Below are positions 8,209 to 18,942 of a stretch of 52,750 nt of DNA, one piece after another; within the stretch, counting starts at the first letter, position 1, and each line of letters starts with the position of its first letter. A program made the position numbers and the translations under genes. The notes beneath the pieces are model-generated. The model was not told the origin of the DNA and made no database searches. It saw only the letters and a list, made by a program, of their open reading frames with translations. The stretch spans positions 1-52,750 of the forward strand of contig UCEU01000017.1 in the NCBI GenBank assembly GCA_900471485.1, in the 5' to 3' direction. The stretch is from Hyphomicrobiales bacterium (lineage in GTDB: Bacteria > Pseudomonadota > Alphaproteobacteria > Rhizobiales > Rhizobiaceae).

Positions 8209-9627
8209 ATGACAAATTGGCTCCCTGATATCTCGAGTGGCTCTGGCCCTGTCTACCTCCGGCTCGCGGACAGCATCGAATCCGCCATCGCGGCAGGCAC
8301 CTTGCCGGCGGGCAGCAAGCTTCCGCCGCAGCGAAACCTTGCTTACGATATCGGCGTGACAATCGGCACAATCGGCCGTGCCTACGCGCTGGTGCACGAG
8401 CGCGGCCTCGTGGCAGGCGAAGTCGGTCGCGGCACCTATGTGCTTGATCGCGCCGAGACGGCACCGGGAAACCAGGTGGATCCGCTGACCATCGCGCTCG
8501 GCGGCACCCGCGCCGTCGATGCGCCGAGCAACAAGGTTCGCTTCGACACGACGGCGGCGCCCGATATCGACCAAGGCAAGATCATCGGCAAGGTGCTTGC
8601 CGAGATCGGCGAACAGCAGCTTTCCGAGATCTCATCCTATTCCCGCGTCTTTCCGCGAAACTGGCACGATGCCGGCCGGCGCTGGCTGGCGCGCAACGAC
8701 TGGATGCCCGAGGCGGAGAATATCGTCCCTACCCTCGGCGCCCATGCCGCGGCACTCGCGGTGATATCCGCCGTGTCCTCGCCCGGTGACAAGATCGTCT
8801 TCGAAAACCTCACCTACACGCAGGTCAGCCGCAGCGCCCGCATTCTCGGGCGCCGGACGATCACGGTGGACTCCGACGATCACGGCGTCCTGCCGGATGA
8901 TTTCGAGCGGCTTTGCCTGCAGCAGCATCCGAAACTCGCATTCCTCATGCCGACCGCCCACAATCCGACGCTGGCGACGATGCCGCACGAGCGGCGCGCA
9001 CGGATCGCGGAAATAGCCCGCCGCCACGGCGTCTGGCTGATAGAGGATGATCTCTACGGCGGCATGACGGGCGACGAGAACCCGCTGCTGGCGTCGTTGG
9101 CGCCGGATCGCACGTTCCTCATCAGTGGGCTCTCTAAATCCGTTGCCGCGGGCGTTCGCGGCGGCTGGGTCGCCTGCCCGCCGCATTTCGCCCAGCGCAT
9201 CAAGGTCACCCACAAGATGATCACCGGCGGCCTGCCTTTCATCCTCGCCGAGTCCTGCGCCCGCCTGGTGCTGAGTGGCCAGGCACACGAGATCCGCAAG
9301 ACCAGTATCGCCGAACTTTCCCTGCGCGAACGCGTCGCCAGGGAGCAGCTCGAGGGTTACGAGTTCGCGTCGCATCCGCATGTGCCGTTTCTCTGGCTCA
9401 AGCTGCCCGATCCGTGGCTCTCCGGCACCTTCAAGAACGCCGCCTATCGCGACGGCGTGCTGATCGACGATGAGGACGAGTTCAAGGCCGCGCGCGGCGA
9501 CAAGGTCTATCACCGCGTCAGGATCGGCTTTTCGTCCCCGAGGAACAGCAACGATCTGGCAGCCGGCTTGGCGGTCCTGCGGCAACTGCTGGACAGCGGC
9601 GGCGCCGGCTATGACGGCGAGATATGA
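8209..9627 (+). CDS. MocR/PdxR-type GntR regulator with aminotransferase domain
   Basis: A 472-residue regulator: an N-terminal GntR winged helix (about residues 10-80; KLPPQRNLAYDIGVTIGTIGRAY) joined to a fold type I aminotransferase-like domain that binds PLP or its amino acid adducts. The PLP lysine is Lys310 in SGLSKSVAAG, and LIEDDLYGG carries the conserved PLP-ring Asp/Tyr region. The family controls vitamin B6, GABA or taurine genes, but the target here is not visible; the nearest candidates are itself and the divergent DUF1127 gene. The ATG at 8209 has no ribosome-binding site, while the -10 box ends only nine bases upstream, consistent with leaderless translation. GTG at 8185 is the alternative. 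Confidence 0.9.
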   Translation: MTNWLPDISSGSGPVYLRLADSIESAIAAGTLPAGSKLPPQRNLAYDIGVTIGTIGRAYALVHERGLVAGEVGRGTYVLDRAETAPGNQVDPLTIALGGTRAVDAPSNKVRFDTTAAPDIDQGKIIGKVLAEIGEQQLSEISSYSRVFPRNWHDAGRRWLARNDWMPEAENIVPTLGAHAAALAVISAVSSPGDKIVFENLTYTQVSRSARILGRRTITVDSDDHGVLPDDFERLCLQQHPKLAFLMPTAHNPTLATMPHERRARIAEIARRHGVWLIEDDLYGGMTGDENPLLASLAPDRTFLISGLSKSVAAGVRGGWVACPPHFAQRIKVTHKMITGGLPFILAESCARLVLSGQAHEIRKTSIAELSLRERVAREQLEGYEFASHPHVPFLWLKLPDPWLSGTFKNAAYRDGVLIDDEDEFKAARGDKVYHRVRIGFSSPRNSNDLAAGLAVLRQLLDSGGAGYDGEI

Positions 9628-9747
9628 TGCATCGACACCCCGCCTGCTAAAATAAGCTGGCCGCGATGAAATAACGGGCTTGGAGAATCAATTAGGGTGC
9701 TAACACTTGCTGATACGAACGAGATTCGCGTCGGAAGGTGATCGGGA

Positions 9748-12677
<2,930 letters not shown>

Positions 12678-12696
12678 TGCGCAAGGAGTATCGATC

Positions 12697-12930
12697 ATGC
12701 CTATGAAACCCGGTGACATCGAAGACATGATCAAGGCCGGCATTCCCGGCGCCAAGGTTACCATCCGTGATCTCGCCGGCGACGGCGATCATTACGCCGC
12801 CGAGGTCGTCGCGGAGGCCTTTCGCGGCAAGAGTCGCGTGCAGCAGCACCAGATGGTCTACGAGGCGCTGAGGGGCAACATGGGCGGTGTCCTGCACGCC
12901 CTGGCGCTCCAGACGTCGGCGCCGGACTGA
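12697..12930 (+). CDS. BolA family protein
   Basis: A 77-residue BolA/IbaG-type protein with a class II KH-like fold. Such proteins bind a [2Fe-2S] cluster together with CGFS monothiol glutaredoxins and act in iron-sulfur delivery or iron signalling. VTIRDLAGDGDHYAAEVVAE and RVQQHQMVYEALRG are characteristic. AAGGAG eight bases upstream fixes the ATG at 12697. It lies 20 bases after purL, probably cotranscribed. The expected partner, a CGFS glutaredoxin, is encoded 2 kb downstream, with two unrelated genes in between. Confidence 0.92.
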   Translation: MPMKPGDIEDMIKAGIPGAKVTIRDLAGDGDHYAAEVVAEAFRGKSRVQQHQMVYEALRGNMGGVLHALALQTSAPD

Positions 12931-12943
12931 CTTGAGAATACCA

Positions 12944-12970
12944 ATGCCCGGCCAAAAGCCGGGCATCTTT
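12944..12970 (+). terminator. intrinsic terminator after purL-bolA
   Basis: ATGCCCGGC and GCCGGGCAT form a perfect nine-base stem around CAAAA, followed by CTTT. It lies 14 bases past the bolA stop. Confidence 0.85.
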
Positions 12971-13270
12971 CCTGGCGGAGAAGGCATTATCTCCGAAACA
13001 CGCGGCCATCGAAGATTTTCCAATCGCTCGCCGGCTACCTATTTCAATTCGCTTGAAAACCTGTCACAAGCCCCTCGGGCGCGACCGCCGTTATTCTAGA
13101 ACGGGTTCGGGTGGCCGATTGACGTCACGCTGCTGCCACGAGATCGCGTGGCCGCCCACTTATCACATCGACGATCTGTGAAGTTCGCCCTCACGTTCAC
13201 ACACCAATATAGACAGAATCAATAAAGTAGATATTCATGTATTAGTGCGCCGAGGGGGCTGCAGCGATAC
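12971..13270. other. 300-base gap before the beta-flower gene
   Basis: No gene is visible. The second half (about 13190-13250) is clearly AT-richer than the surrounding sequence and probably holds the promoter of the following gene; TATAGA at 13209-13214 could be a -10 box, but no good -35 lies at the right distance. No repeat or insertion-sequence end was recognised. Confidence 0.4.
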
Positions 13271-13504
13271 ATGGACAATCTGCGATATATTTTCGATTCG
13301 ACCTCCGAGAAGGCGATCTTCTATCAGAGCGGTGATTTTTTGTTTCCGATCGGAGGAAACAAGGCTGCTTACTGGATAGACGGCGAATATGTATTTCCGG
13401 TCGGCGCGCCAGAGATCGCCTTCTGGGTGATGGGCAACGAACTCTTCGGCCATCTCGGCAACGGCGAACTGACGCGCGAACCGGTCTACTATATCGGCGA
13501 GTGA
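13271..13504 (+). CDS. small 4-fold beta-flower-type protein
   Basis: A 77-residue protein with an internal repeat: about four units of an aromatic-hydrophobic strand, a glycine turn and a second strand (AIFYQSGDFLFPIGG, AAYWIDGEYVFPVGA, IAFWVMGNELFGHLG, VYYIGE). This pattern resembles the family named 4-fold beta flower; I make that match from memory. No signal peptide or membrane segment. AGGGGG lies about 13 bases before the ATG. Codon use and base composition are AT-richer than the flanking pur genes. Its stop is six bases from the stop of the convergent hydrolase gene. Function unknown. Confidence 0.7.
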   Translation: MDNLRYIFDSTSEKAIFYQSGDFLFPIGGNKAAYWIDGEYVFPVGAPEIAFWVMGNELFGHLGNGELTREPVYYIGE

Positions 13505-13510
13505 TCGCAG

Positions 13511-14674
13511 TCAGCCGCGAACAGGTGCCGCCGGCATGTCGGCATAGCCACTTTGCGCGAATATCTGGCCCGAGACCGGGCCTGCCGTCAGCAGCGTGAA
13601 ATCGAACGACGCGCGCATATCGGGACCCAGCACATACTGCCGGTGAACCCGCAGGAAATCACGCCTGATCTTCTCGTAATGTACCGTGCTCAGCATCTGT
13701 TTCACCCGGATGAAGATCATCGACGCCGGACGCGCCTGCGGATAGCCGCAGACGGCCACGACAGGCACCTTGTAGAAATGGATGGCGTCGGTCAGACACT
13801 GCACGTCGAGCCATTCGACGTTGCCGTTGCCGGCAATCAACCCAACTCGTGACCGCAGTTGCGTTGCAGGTTGCAGCAAGGCGCACTGCAGGACGGCAGA
13901 CCCCAACGTCGCGAAGACCACGCGCTTGCCGTCGAACAATACAGGATTTCTCTCGATGAGCATGCCAACCACGTGGGCGGCCACCGTCGAGCCCATGCTG
14001 TGCGACGAGATCACGTATTCGTCAGCCTCTTCAGCCAGCGCATCCGCCGCCGCGGCGCAACAGTGCTCGAGCCATTCATTGAAATCCGCCCGATCCAGCC
14101 GTCCCATGGCAACGGCCATCTCCCAGTCGGCGAAAAGGTGCAGCGTATGGAACCTGTCGGCGAAACGCAGGAAGATGAAGACGAAGAACAAGATGGCGAA
14201 CGGGATGCTCCAGAGGAAATGCACCGACGCGAGTCCCAGTCGCTCCGGAACCAGCGAAATGGTCATGATCAGCGACAGGCCGAGGAGCATCATCAGGAAC
14301 GGAAACAGGAAGAACAGACCGAACCGCCACGCGTGCCGGAAATAGCCCCACATCCCGCCGTCATAGATGATGCGCGCGGCGCTGACGAAGCCGCCGATAA
14401 TCTGCGCCGGCACGCTCTTGGCGCGCAGCGTCTTCACCAATGCGTCATGGTCGAACATGTGGATCCGGCTGACGGTCTCCCAGCCCTCGCCCGTCGCGGC
14501 GACGTCGAATGTCTCGGGATAGACACCAGACGCCCCGCCGCTGACATCCGTACGGAAGTTCCAGGCGGCTGCACTCTGTTTTGCGGATCGCTCGTAGCGA
14601 CGGCGATGGGCGGCGCCGTCGAGTGGCTCGAAGCCAGGGAAGTGAAGCACCACCCTCTTTGAAATGACTTGCAT
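13511..14674 (-). CDS. membrane-anchored alpha/beta-hydrolase-like protein
   Basis: A 387-residue protein. Two membrane helices lie at about residues 117-137 and 148-168 (FGLFFLFPFLMMLLGLSL and FLWSIPFAILFFVFIFL). The C-terminal half has a serine-hydrolase nucleophile elbow, SSHSMGSTV, with Ser226, after YVI, as in lipases and esterases. The N-terminal part begins VVLHFPGFEPLDG, which looks like the first strand of the hydrolase fold, so the membrane pair seems to interrupt or precede the cap. The ATG at 14674 has a weak AAGAAAGA site; the frame is open to 14800. It separates bolA from grxD together with the convergent beta-flower gene. Substrate unknown. Confidence 0.7.
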   Translation of the reverse strand: MQVISKRVVLHFPGFEPLDGAAHRRRYERSAKQSAAAWNFRTDVSGGASGVYPETFDVAATGEGWETVSRIHMFDHDALVKTLRAKSVPAQIIGGFVSAARIIYDGGMWGYFRHAWRFGLFFLFPFLMMLLGLSLIMTISLVPERLGLASVHFLWSIPFAILFFVFIFLRFADRFHTLHLFADWEMAVAMGRLDRADFNEWLEHCCAAAADALAEEADEYVISSHSMGSTVAAHVVGMLIERNPVLFDGKRVVFATLGSAVLQCALLQPATQLRSRVGLIAGNGNVEWLDVQCLTDAIHFYKVPVVAVCGYPQARPASMIFIRVKQMLSTVHYEKIRRDFLRVHRQYVLGPDMRASFDFTLLTAGPVSGQIFAQSGYADMPAAPVRG

Positions 14675-14969
14675 ATTATCTTTCTTGGCCGCGGCCGCGG
14701 CATACGCTCTTGCTGCGCCGCAATCGTCGAAGATTGTGGCGGAATGCAGGTGGGCGCCATCGATTGCGGGCAAGCGGCCGGTCCGTGACGACAAAGACAC
14801 GACGTCCTGGCATCAGCGGCGTAACGTTAGCGCAACAATCATTTCCCTGCGCATCGATTACGCCGTCTTTTTTACCCGGGGCTGCTGGAATTCCCCCTGT
14901 CACATGCTATCTAAGCTTGACGATTGAAACGGCGGGCCTTGAACCTGCCTGTTGAAAGGAATAGGCGCC

Positions 14970-15305
14970 ATGAGCGGTATCAACGAATTCATCCAGAACG
15001 AGATCAACTCCAACGACGTCGTACTCTTCATGAAGGGCACGCCGCAGTTCCCGCAGTGTGGTTTCTCCGGCCAGGTCGTTCAGATCCTGGATTACGTCGG
15101 CGTCGATTATAAGGGCATCAATGTCCTCGCTGATTCGGAAATCCGCCAGGGCATCAAGGACTTCTCGAACTGGCCGACCATTCCGCAGCTCTACATCAAG
15201 GGCGAGTTCATCGGCGGCTGCGATATCGTCAAGGAAATGTTCCAGGCTGGCGAATTGCAACAGCACCTGCAGGAAAACGGCATCACCGTTCGCGGCGCCG
15301 CCTGA
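14970..15305 (+). CDS. grxD: monothiol glutaredoxin, CGFS type (Grx4/GrxD)
   Basis: A 111-residue class II glutaredoxin with active-site CGFS at residues 30-33, preceded by MKGTPQFPQ, and the glutathione-binding WPTIPQLYIKGEFIGGCDI. Such proteins carry a glutathione-ligated [2Fe-2S] cluster, pass it to target proteins and pair with BolA. AAAGGA nine bases upstream fixes the ATG at 14970. bolA lies upstream on the same strand, but a terminator and two other genes intervene, so this gene must have its own promoter. Confidence 0.95.
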   Translation: MSGINEFIQNEINSNDVVLFMKGTPQFPQCGFSGQVVQILDYVGVDYKGINVLADSEIRQGIKDFSNWPTIPQLYIKGEFIGGCDIVKEMFQAGELQQHLQENGITVRGAA

Positions 15306-15311
15306 TCGGGC

Positions 15312-15376
15312 ACCGGGCTACGCCCGGTTTCCAAAACTGATTTTCGAGTGCGAGGCGCTGTGCTGAACAGCGCCTT
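15312..15376 (+). terminator. two consecutive hairpins between grxD and the first MFS gene
   Basis: ACCGGGC-TAC-GCCCGGT (15312-15328) is followed by TTTCC. A second stem, GGCGCTGT-GCTGA-ACAGCGCC (15354-15374), is followed by TTG. The first starts seven bases past the grxD stop and is the better terminator candidate. Confidence 0.55.
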
Positions 15377-15399
15377 GACCTGTTTATGGGAATTTGATT

Positions 15400-16647
15400 G
15401 TGACAGATTCATCACAAGCCGTGTCCGCGGGCCGTCTGCCCATGGGCAAAGGTGAGTTCATCGCGCTGGCCGCCTTCCTGATGGCGATCAACTCGCTGGC
15501 GATCGACATCATGCTGCCGGCGCTGCAGCAGATCGGCGCCAGCCTGAACGTCGAGAGCGAAAACCACCGGCAGTTCGTCGTCTCGACCTACCTCCTCGGC
15601 TTTGGCGTCGCCCAGCTTCTCTACGGGCCTCTGTCCGATCGCTTCGGCCGTCGCCTGCCGCTGCTTGCAGGCATCGGCATCTATATCTGTTCGTCGCTTG
15701 GCAGCGCGCTGGTGCCGACCTTCGAGGGTCTCTTGATCCTCAGGTTTATCCAGGGTCTCGGCTCCGCCGCCACCCGAGTCATCACCATTTCCATCGTCCG
15801 CGACGTCTACGGCGGTCGCCAGATGGCCGAGGTCATGTCGCTGATCATGATGGTCTTCATGATTGTCCCCGTCATCGCGCCAGGCAGCGGCCAGATCATC
15901 ATGCTGTTCGGCAGCTGGCACCTGATCTTCCTGTTCATTGCCGTCATGGCGGCCATCATTGCCGGTTGGGCCTATATCCGCCTGCCCGAAACCCTGCGTC
16001 CGGAAAACGTTCGCCCGTTCACCGCGAAGTCGGTGCTTGGCGGCTTCAAGCTCGTGCTCACCAACCGTGTCGCGCTCTGCTACACGATCGCCAGCACCTT
16101 CATCTTCGGGTCGCTGTTCGGTTTCATCAACTCCGCGCAGCAGATCTATGTCGGCATCTACGACCTCGGCGTCTATTTCCCCTTCGCCTTCGCCGGCGTC
16201 GCGGTCTTCATGTCGATGTCGTCGTTCCTCAACTCGCGCCTCGTTGGCAAGTTCGGTATGCGTCGCCTGTCGCATGGCGCGCTGCTCGGCTTCATCACCA
16301 TCAACACCATCTGGCTTCTCGCTCTGGTGTTCGGCCCGCATCCGATGCCCTTCTTCCTGTTCATCGGCTTCTTCGGTCTGGCGATGTTCCAGTTCGGCTG
16401 GATCGGCTCGAACTTCAACTCGCTCGCCATGGAGCCGCTTGGCCACGTGGCAGGCACCGCCTCCTCCGTTCTCGGCTTCATGAGCACGGTCGGCGGCGCG
16501 CTGATCGGCGCCGGCATCGGCCAGGCCTTCAACGGCACGGCCCTGCCGATGGTCGCGGGCTATTTCACCGTATCGATCATCGGTCTCGTCTTCGTGCTGA
16601 TCGCCGAGAAGGGTCGACTTTTCCAACCGCATAATCCAGCCGTCTGA
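15400..16647 (+). CDS. MFS transporter, Bcr/CflA family (copy 1)
   Basis: A 415-residue inner-membrane antiporter with about twelve hydrophobic helices. The start IDIMLPALQQIG, the loop LYGPLSDRFGRR and the antiporter-like RFIQGLGSAATRV segment identify a drug:H+ antiporter of the Bcr/CflA branch. The GTG at 15400 was preferred because GGGA lies about nine bases upstream; TTG at 15394 is possible. A clear paralogue of similar length follows 35 bases later, so the pair arose by tandem duplication and is probably cotranscribed. Substrate cannot be inferred. Confidence 0.88.
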   Translation: MTDSSQAVSAGRLPMGKGEFIALAAFLMAINSLAIDIMLPALQQIGASLNVESENHRQFVVSTYLLGFGVAQLLYGPLSDRFGRRLPLLAGIGIYICSSLGSALVPTFEGLLILRFIQGLGSAATRVITISIVRDVYGGRQMAEVMSLIMMVFMIVPVIAPGSGQIIMLFGSWHLIFLFIAVMAAIIAGWAYIRLPETLRPENVRPFTAKSVLGGFKLVLTNRVALCYTIASTFIFGSLFGFINSAQQIYVGIYDLGVYFPFAFAGVAVFMSMSSFLNSRLVGKFGMRRLSHGALLGFITINTIWLLALVFGPHPMPFFLFIGFFGLAMFQFGWIGSNFNSLAMEPLGHVAGTASSVLGFMSTVGGALIGAGIGQAFNGTALPMVAGYFTVSIIGLVFVLIAEKGRLFQPHNPAV

Positions 16648-16682
16648 TGACGGCGCCATAATCAGATTTCAGGATTTCATAA

Positions 16683-17963
16683 ATGACGCCGCCACATAAG
16701 CCGCATACCGAAAACCAGGGGTCCAGCCGTATAGGCATGGGCTTCCTGGAATTCGTCATCACCATTGCCATCATGACGGCCAGCGTCGCCATGGCGATCG
16801 ACAGCATGCTGCCGGCGTTGCCCGCCATGGGGCATGCGCTCAATGTCGCAAACGCCAACGATGCCCAGCTGGTGATCGCCGTCTTCTTCCTCGGCTTCGG
16901 CGTCTCGCAGATCATCTTCGGCAGCTTGTCCGACACCTTCGGTCGCCGCAACATCATGCTCGGCGGGCTGGCGGTCTACGTGCTCGCCATGTTCGGAGCC
17001 GCCGCCACCGGCAGCTTCGAGATGCTGCTGGTCATGCGCTTCATTCAGGGGCTCGGCGGCGCCGCGGTCCGCATCACCAGCATGGCCGTCGTCCGTGACT
17101 GTTTCGGTGGCCGCGAGATGGCGCACGTCATGTCCTATGTGATGATCGTCTTCATGATCGTGCCGATCGTTGCGCCATCGGTCGGCCAGTTGATCATCGC
17201 CTACGCCAACTGGCACTGGATCTTCATCCTGCTCGGCATCGTCGGCGCCATCCTCTTTGTCTGGGCAGCGCTCCGCCTGAAGGAATCCCTGCCGAAGGAA
17301 GAGCGCATCCCGCTCTCGTTCGGCAATGTCACCGACGGCTTCAAGACGGTGCTCACGAACCGGATCACCTGCGGCTACATGATCGGCCTGACGATGTTCA
17401 CCGCCGTCATCAGCGCCTACGTCATCTCCGTCCAACAGGTCTTCGGCGAGGTCTTCGGCCTCGGCGACTGGCTGCCGATCGCCTTTGCGGCGACTGCCGG
17501 CGGTATCGCTGTCGCCAACTTCGCCAATGGCTTCTTCGTCCGCAAGTTCGGCATGCGTCGCATTTCGCATGTGGCGATGATCCTCTTCACCGTCGTCTCG
17601 GCCATCGGTTTCTTCAAGGCGCTCGGCGGCACGCCGTCTTTCGCCTTCGCCTATGCGTTGTTCACGATCCTCTTGATGATGTTCGCGGTCATCGCCACCA
17701 ACTTCACGGCAATCAGCCTGGAGCCGATGGGCAACCTCGCCGGCACGGCAACCTCGATCACCGGCTTCGTCTCGACCACCTTCGGCGCCATTCTGGGCGG
17801 TGGCGTCGGCCAGCTGTTCAATGGCACGGTGCAGCCACTCTTCGGCGGCTTCGCGCTGTTCGGCCTGGTAAGCATCGCAGCCACGCTATGGGCCGAGGGC
17901 GGTAAGCTCTTCACCCACCCGGGTGACGACCCGCAGCTTGATCCGGGCGCCGGGCACTTCTGA
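16683..17963 (+). CDS. MFS transporter, Bcr/CflA family (copy 2)
   Basis: A 426-residue twelve-helix permease, paralogous to the preceding gene: compare IDSMLPALPAMG, IFGSLSDTFGRRN and RFIQGLGGAAVRI with the same positions in copy 1. AGGA precedes the ATG. The copies differ enough that the duplication is not recent, and they may export different compounds. An inverted repeat without a T-run follows the stop at 17978-18003. Confidence 0.88.
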   Translation: MTPPHKPHTENQGSSRIGMGFLEFVITIAIMTASVAMAIDSMLPALPAMGHALNVANANDAQLVIAVFFLGFGVSQIIFGSLSDTFGRRNIMLGGLAVYVLAMFGAAATGSFEMLLVMRFIQGLGGAAVRITSMAVVRDCFGGREMAHVMSYVMIVFMIVPIVAPSVGQLIIAYANWHWIFILLGIVGAILFVWAALRLKESLPKEERIPLSFGNVTDGFKTVLTNRITCGYMIGLTMFTAVISAYVISVQQVFGEVFGLGDWLPIAFAATAGGIAVANFANGFFVRKFGMRRISHVAMILFTVVSAIGFFKALGGTPSFAFAYALFTILLMMFAVIATNFTAISLEPMGNLAGTATSITGFVSTTFGAILGGGVGQLFNGTVQPLFGGFALFGLVSIAATLWAEGGKLFTHPGDDPQLDPGAGHF

Positions 17964-17977
17964 TCATCGGCAAAGAC

Positions 17978-18003
17978 CACCCGGCGCCCCTGCGTGCCGG
18001 GTG
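17978..18003 (+). terminator. hairpin after the MFS pair
   Basis: CACCCGGC and GCCGGGTG pair across a 10-base loop, 15 bases past the stop. There is no U-tract, so confidence is limited. Confidence 0.4.
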
Positions 18004-18086
18004 CAATGCCCGAGATGGACGATCGGCCGCCAAAGTCGTAGTATTGTGTCCTTCTGGAATTGGGAAAATTCCGGCGGGAGGGCACG

Positions 18087-18917
18087 ATGCCTATCTTCAT
18101 GGACCGGCATGAACTGACCGGCACGTCGGCTGCCGACGTCGCCGAGGCGCATCTCAAGGATCTTGCCATTCAGGACCAGTACGGCGTCAAGTTCCTGACC
18201 TACTGGTTCGACCAGCACCGTGGCACGGCGTTCTGCCTGGTCGACGCACCCGACATGGAAACCGCCCAATGCGTCCATCGCGACGCCCATGGCTTCATCG
18301 CCACAGAGATCGTCGAAGTCTCCCTCTCCGCCGTGGAGGCCTTCCTCGGCCGTATTCATGACCCGGAAACAGGAATAGCCGCGCTCGGAAAGACGCCGAT
18401 CGCCGAAGCCGGCCATCGGGCGATCCTGTTCACCGACATCGTCGGCTCGACGGAAATGACGGCGCGTCTCGGCGACCGGATGGCGGCAGAGATGGTCCGC
18501 GCCCACGATGCGGTCGTCCGGCGCTGTCTCGGCCAGTGCGGCGGCCGGGAAATCAAGCACACCGGCGACGGCATCATGGCGACATTCGTCAAAACGACGG
18601 CAGCCGTCGATTGCGCCATCGCGATCCAGCGGGAATTCGAACGCTACAATGCCGGCAATGCCGAGCAGATCCATATCCGCATCGGGCTTGATTGCGGCGA
18701 ACCGGTCGAGGATAGCAACGACCTGTTCGGCTCGACGGTGCAGCTTGCGGCGCGGCTGTGCGCGATCTCGCCGAAGGATCAGATTCTGGTTTCGGAAAAC
18801 GTCTTTCGGGAATATGGCGCCGCCCATATCTTCGGCAACGCCACCCGCCAGCAACTCAAGGGCTTCGCAAACCCGGTTCTGGCATTCCAGTGCGACTGGA
18901 CGGCGGCCGCAAGCTAG
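18087..18917 (+). CDS. DUF4242-class III adenylate cyclase fusion
   Basis: A 276-residue soluble protein. Residues 1-80 (MPIFMDRHEL to IVEVSL) match DUF4242, a small alpha/beta domain whose characterised relative binds nickel. Residues about 108-270 are a class III nucleotide cyclase. Metal ligands Asp117 (ILFTDIVGST) and Asp161 (HTGDG) and the purine-selecting Lys157 and Asp212 fit an adenylate cyclase. In the usual VNxAARL motif the transition-state Asn is Gln219 (TVQLAARL), while Arg223 remains. GGGAGG six bases upstream supports the ATG at 18087. No membrane segment is present. Metal- or ligand-controlled cAMP synthesis is plausible but inferred. Confidence 0.85.
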   Translation: MPIFMDRHELTGTSAADVAEAHLKDLAIQDQYGVKFLTYWFDQHRGTAFCLVDAPDMETAQCVHRDAHGFIATEIVEVSLSAVEAFLGRIHDPETGIAALGKTPIAEAGHRAILFTDIVGSTEMTARLGDRMAAEMVRAHDAVVRRCLGQCGGREIKHTGDGIMATFVKTTAAVDCAIAIQREFERYNAGNAEQIHIRIGLDCGEPVEDSNDLFGSTVQLAARLCAISPKDQILVSENVFREYGAAHIFGNATRQQLKGFANPVLAFQCDWTAAAS

Positions 18918-18942
18918 CAGCCGTCGTCCCTCGTGAATTTGG

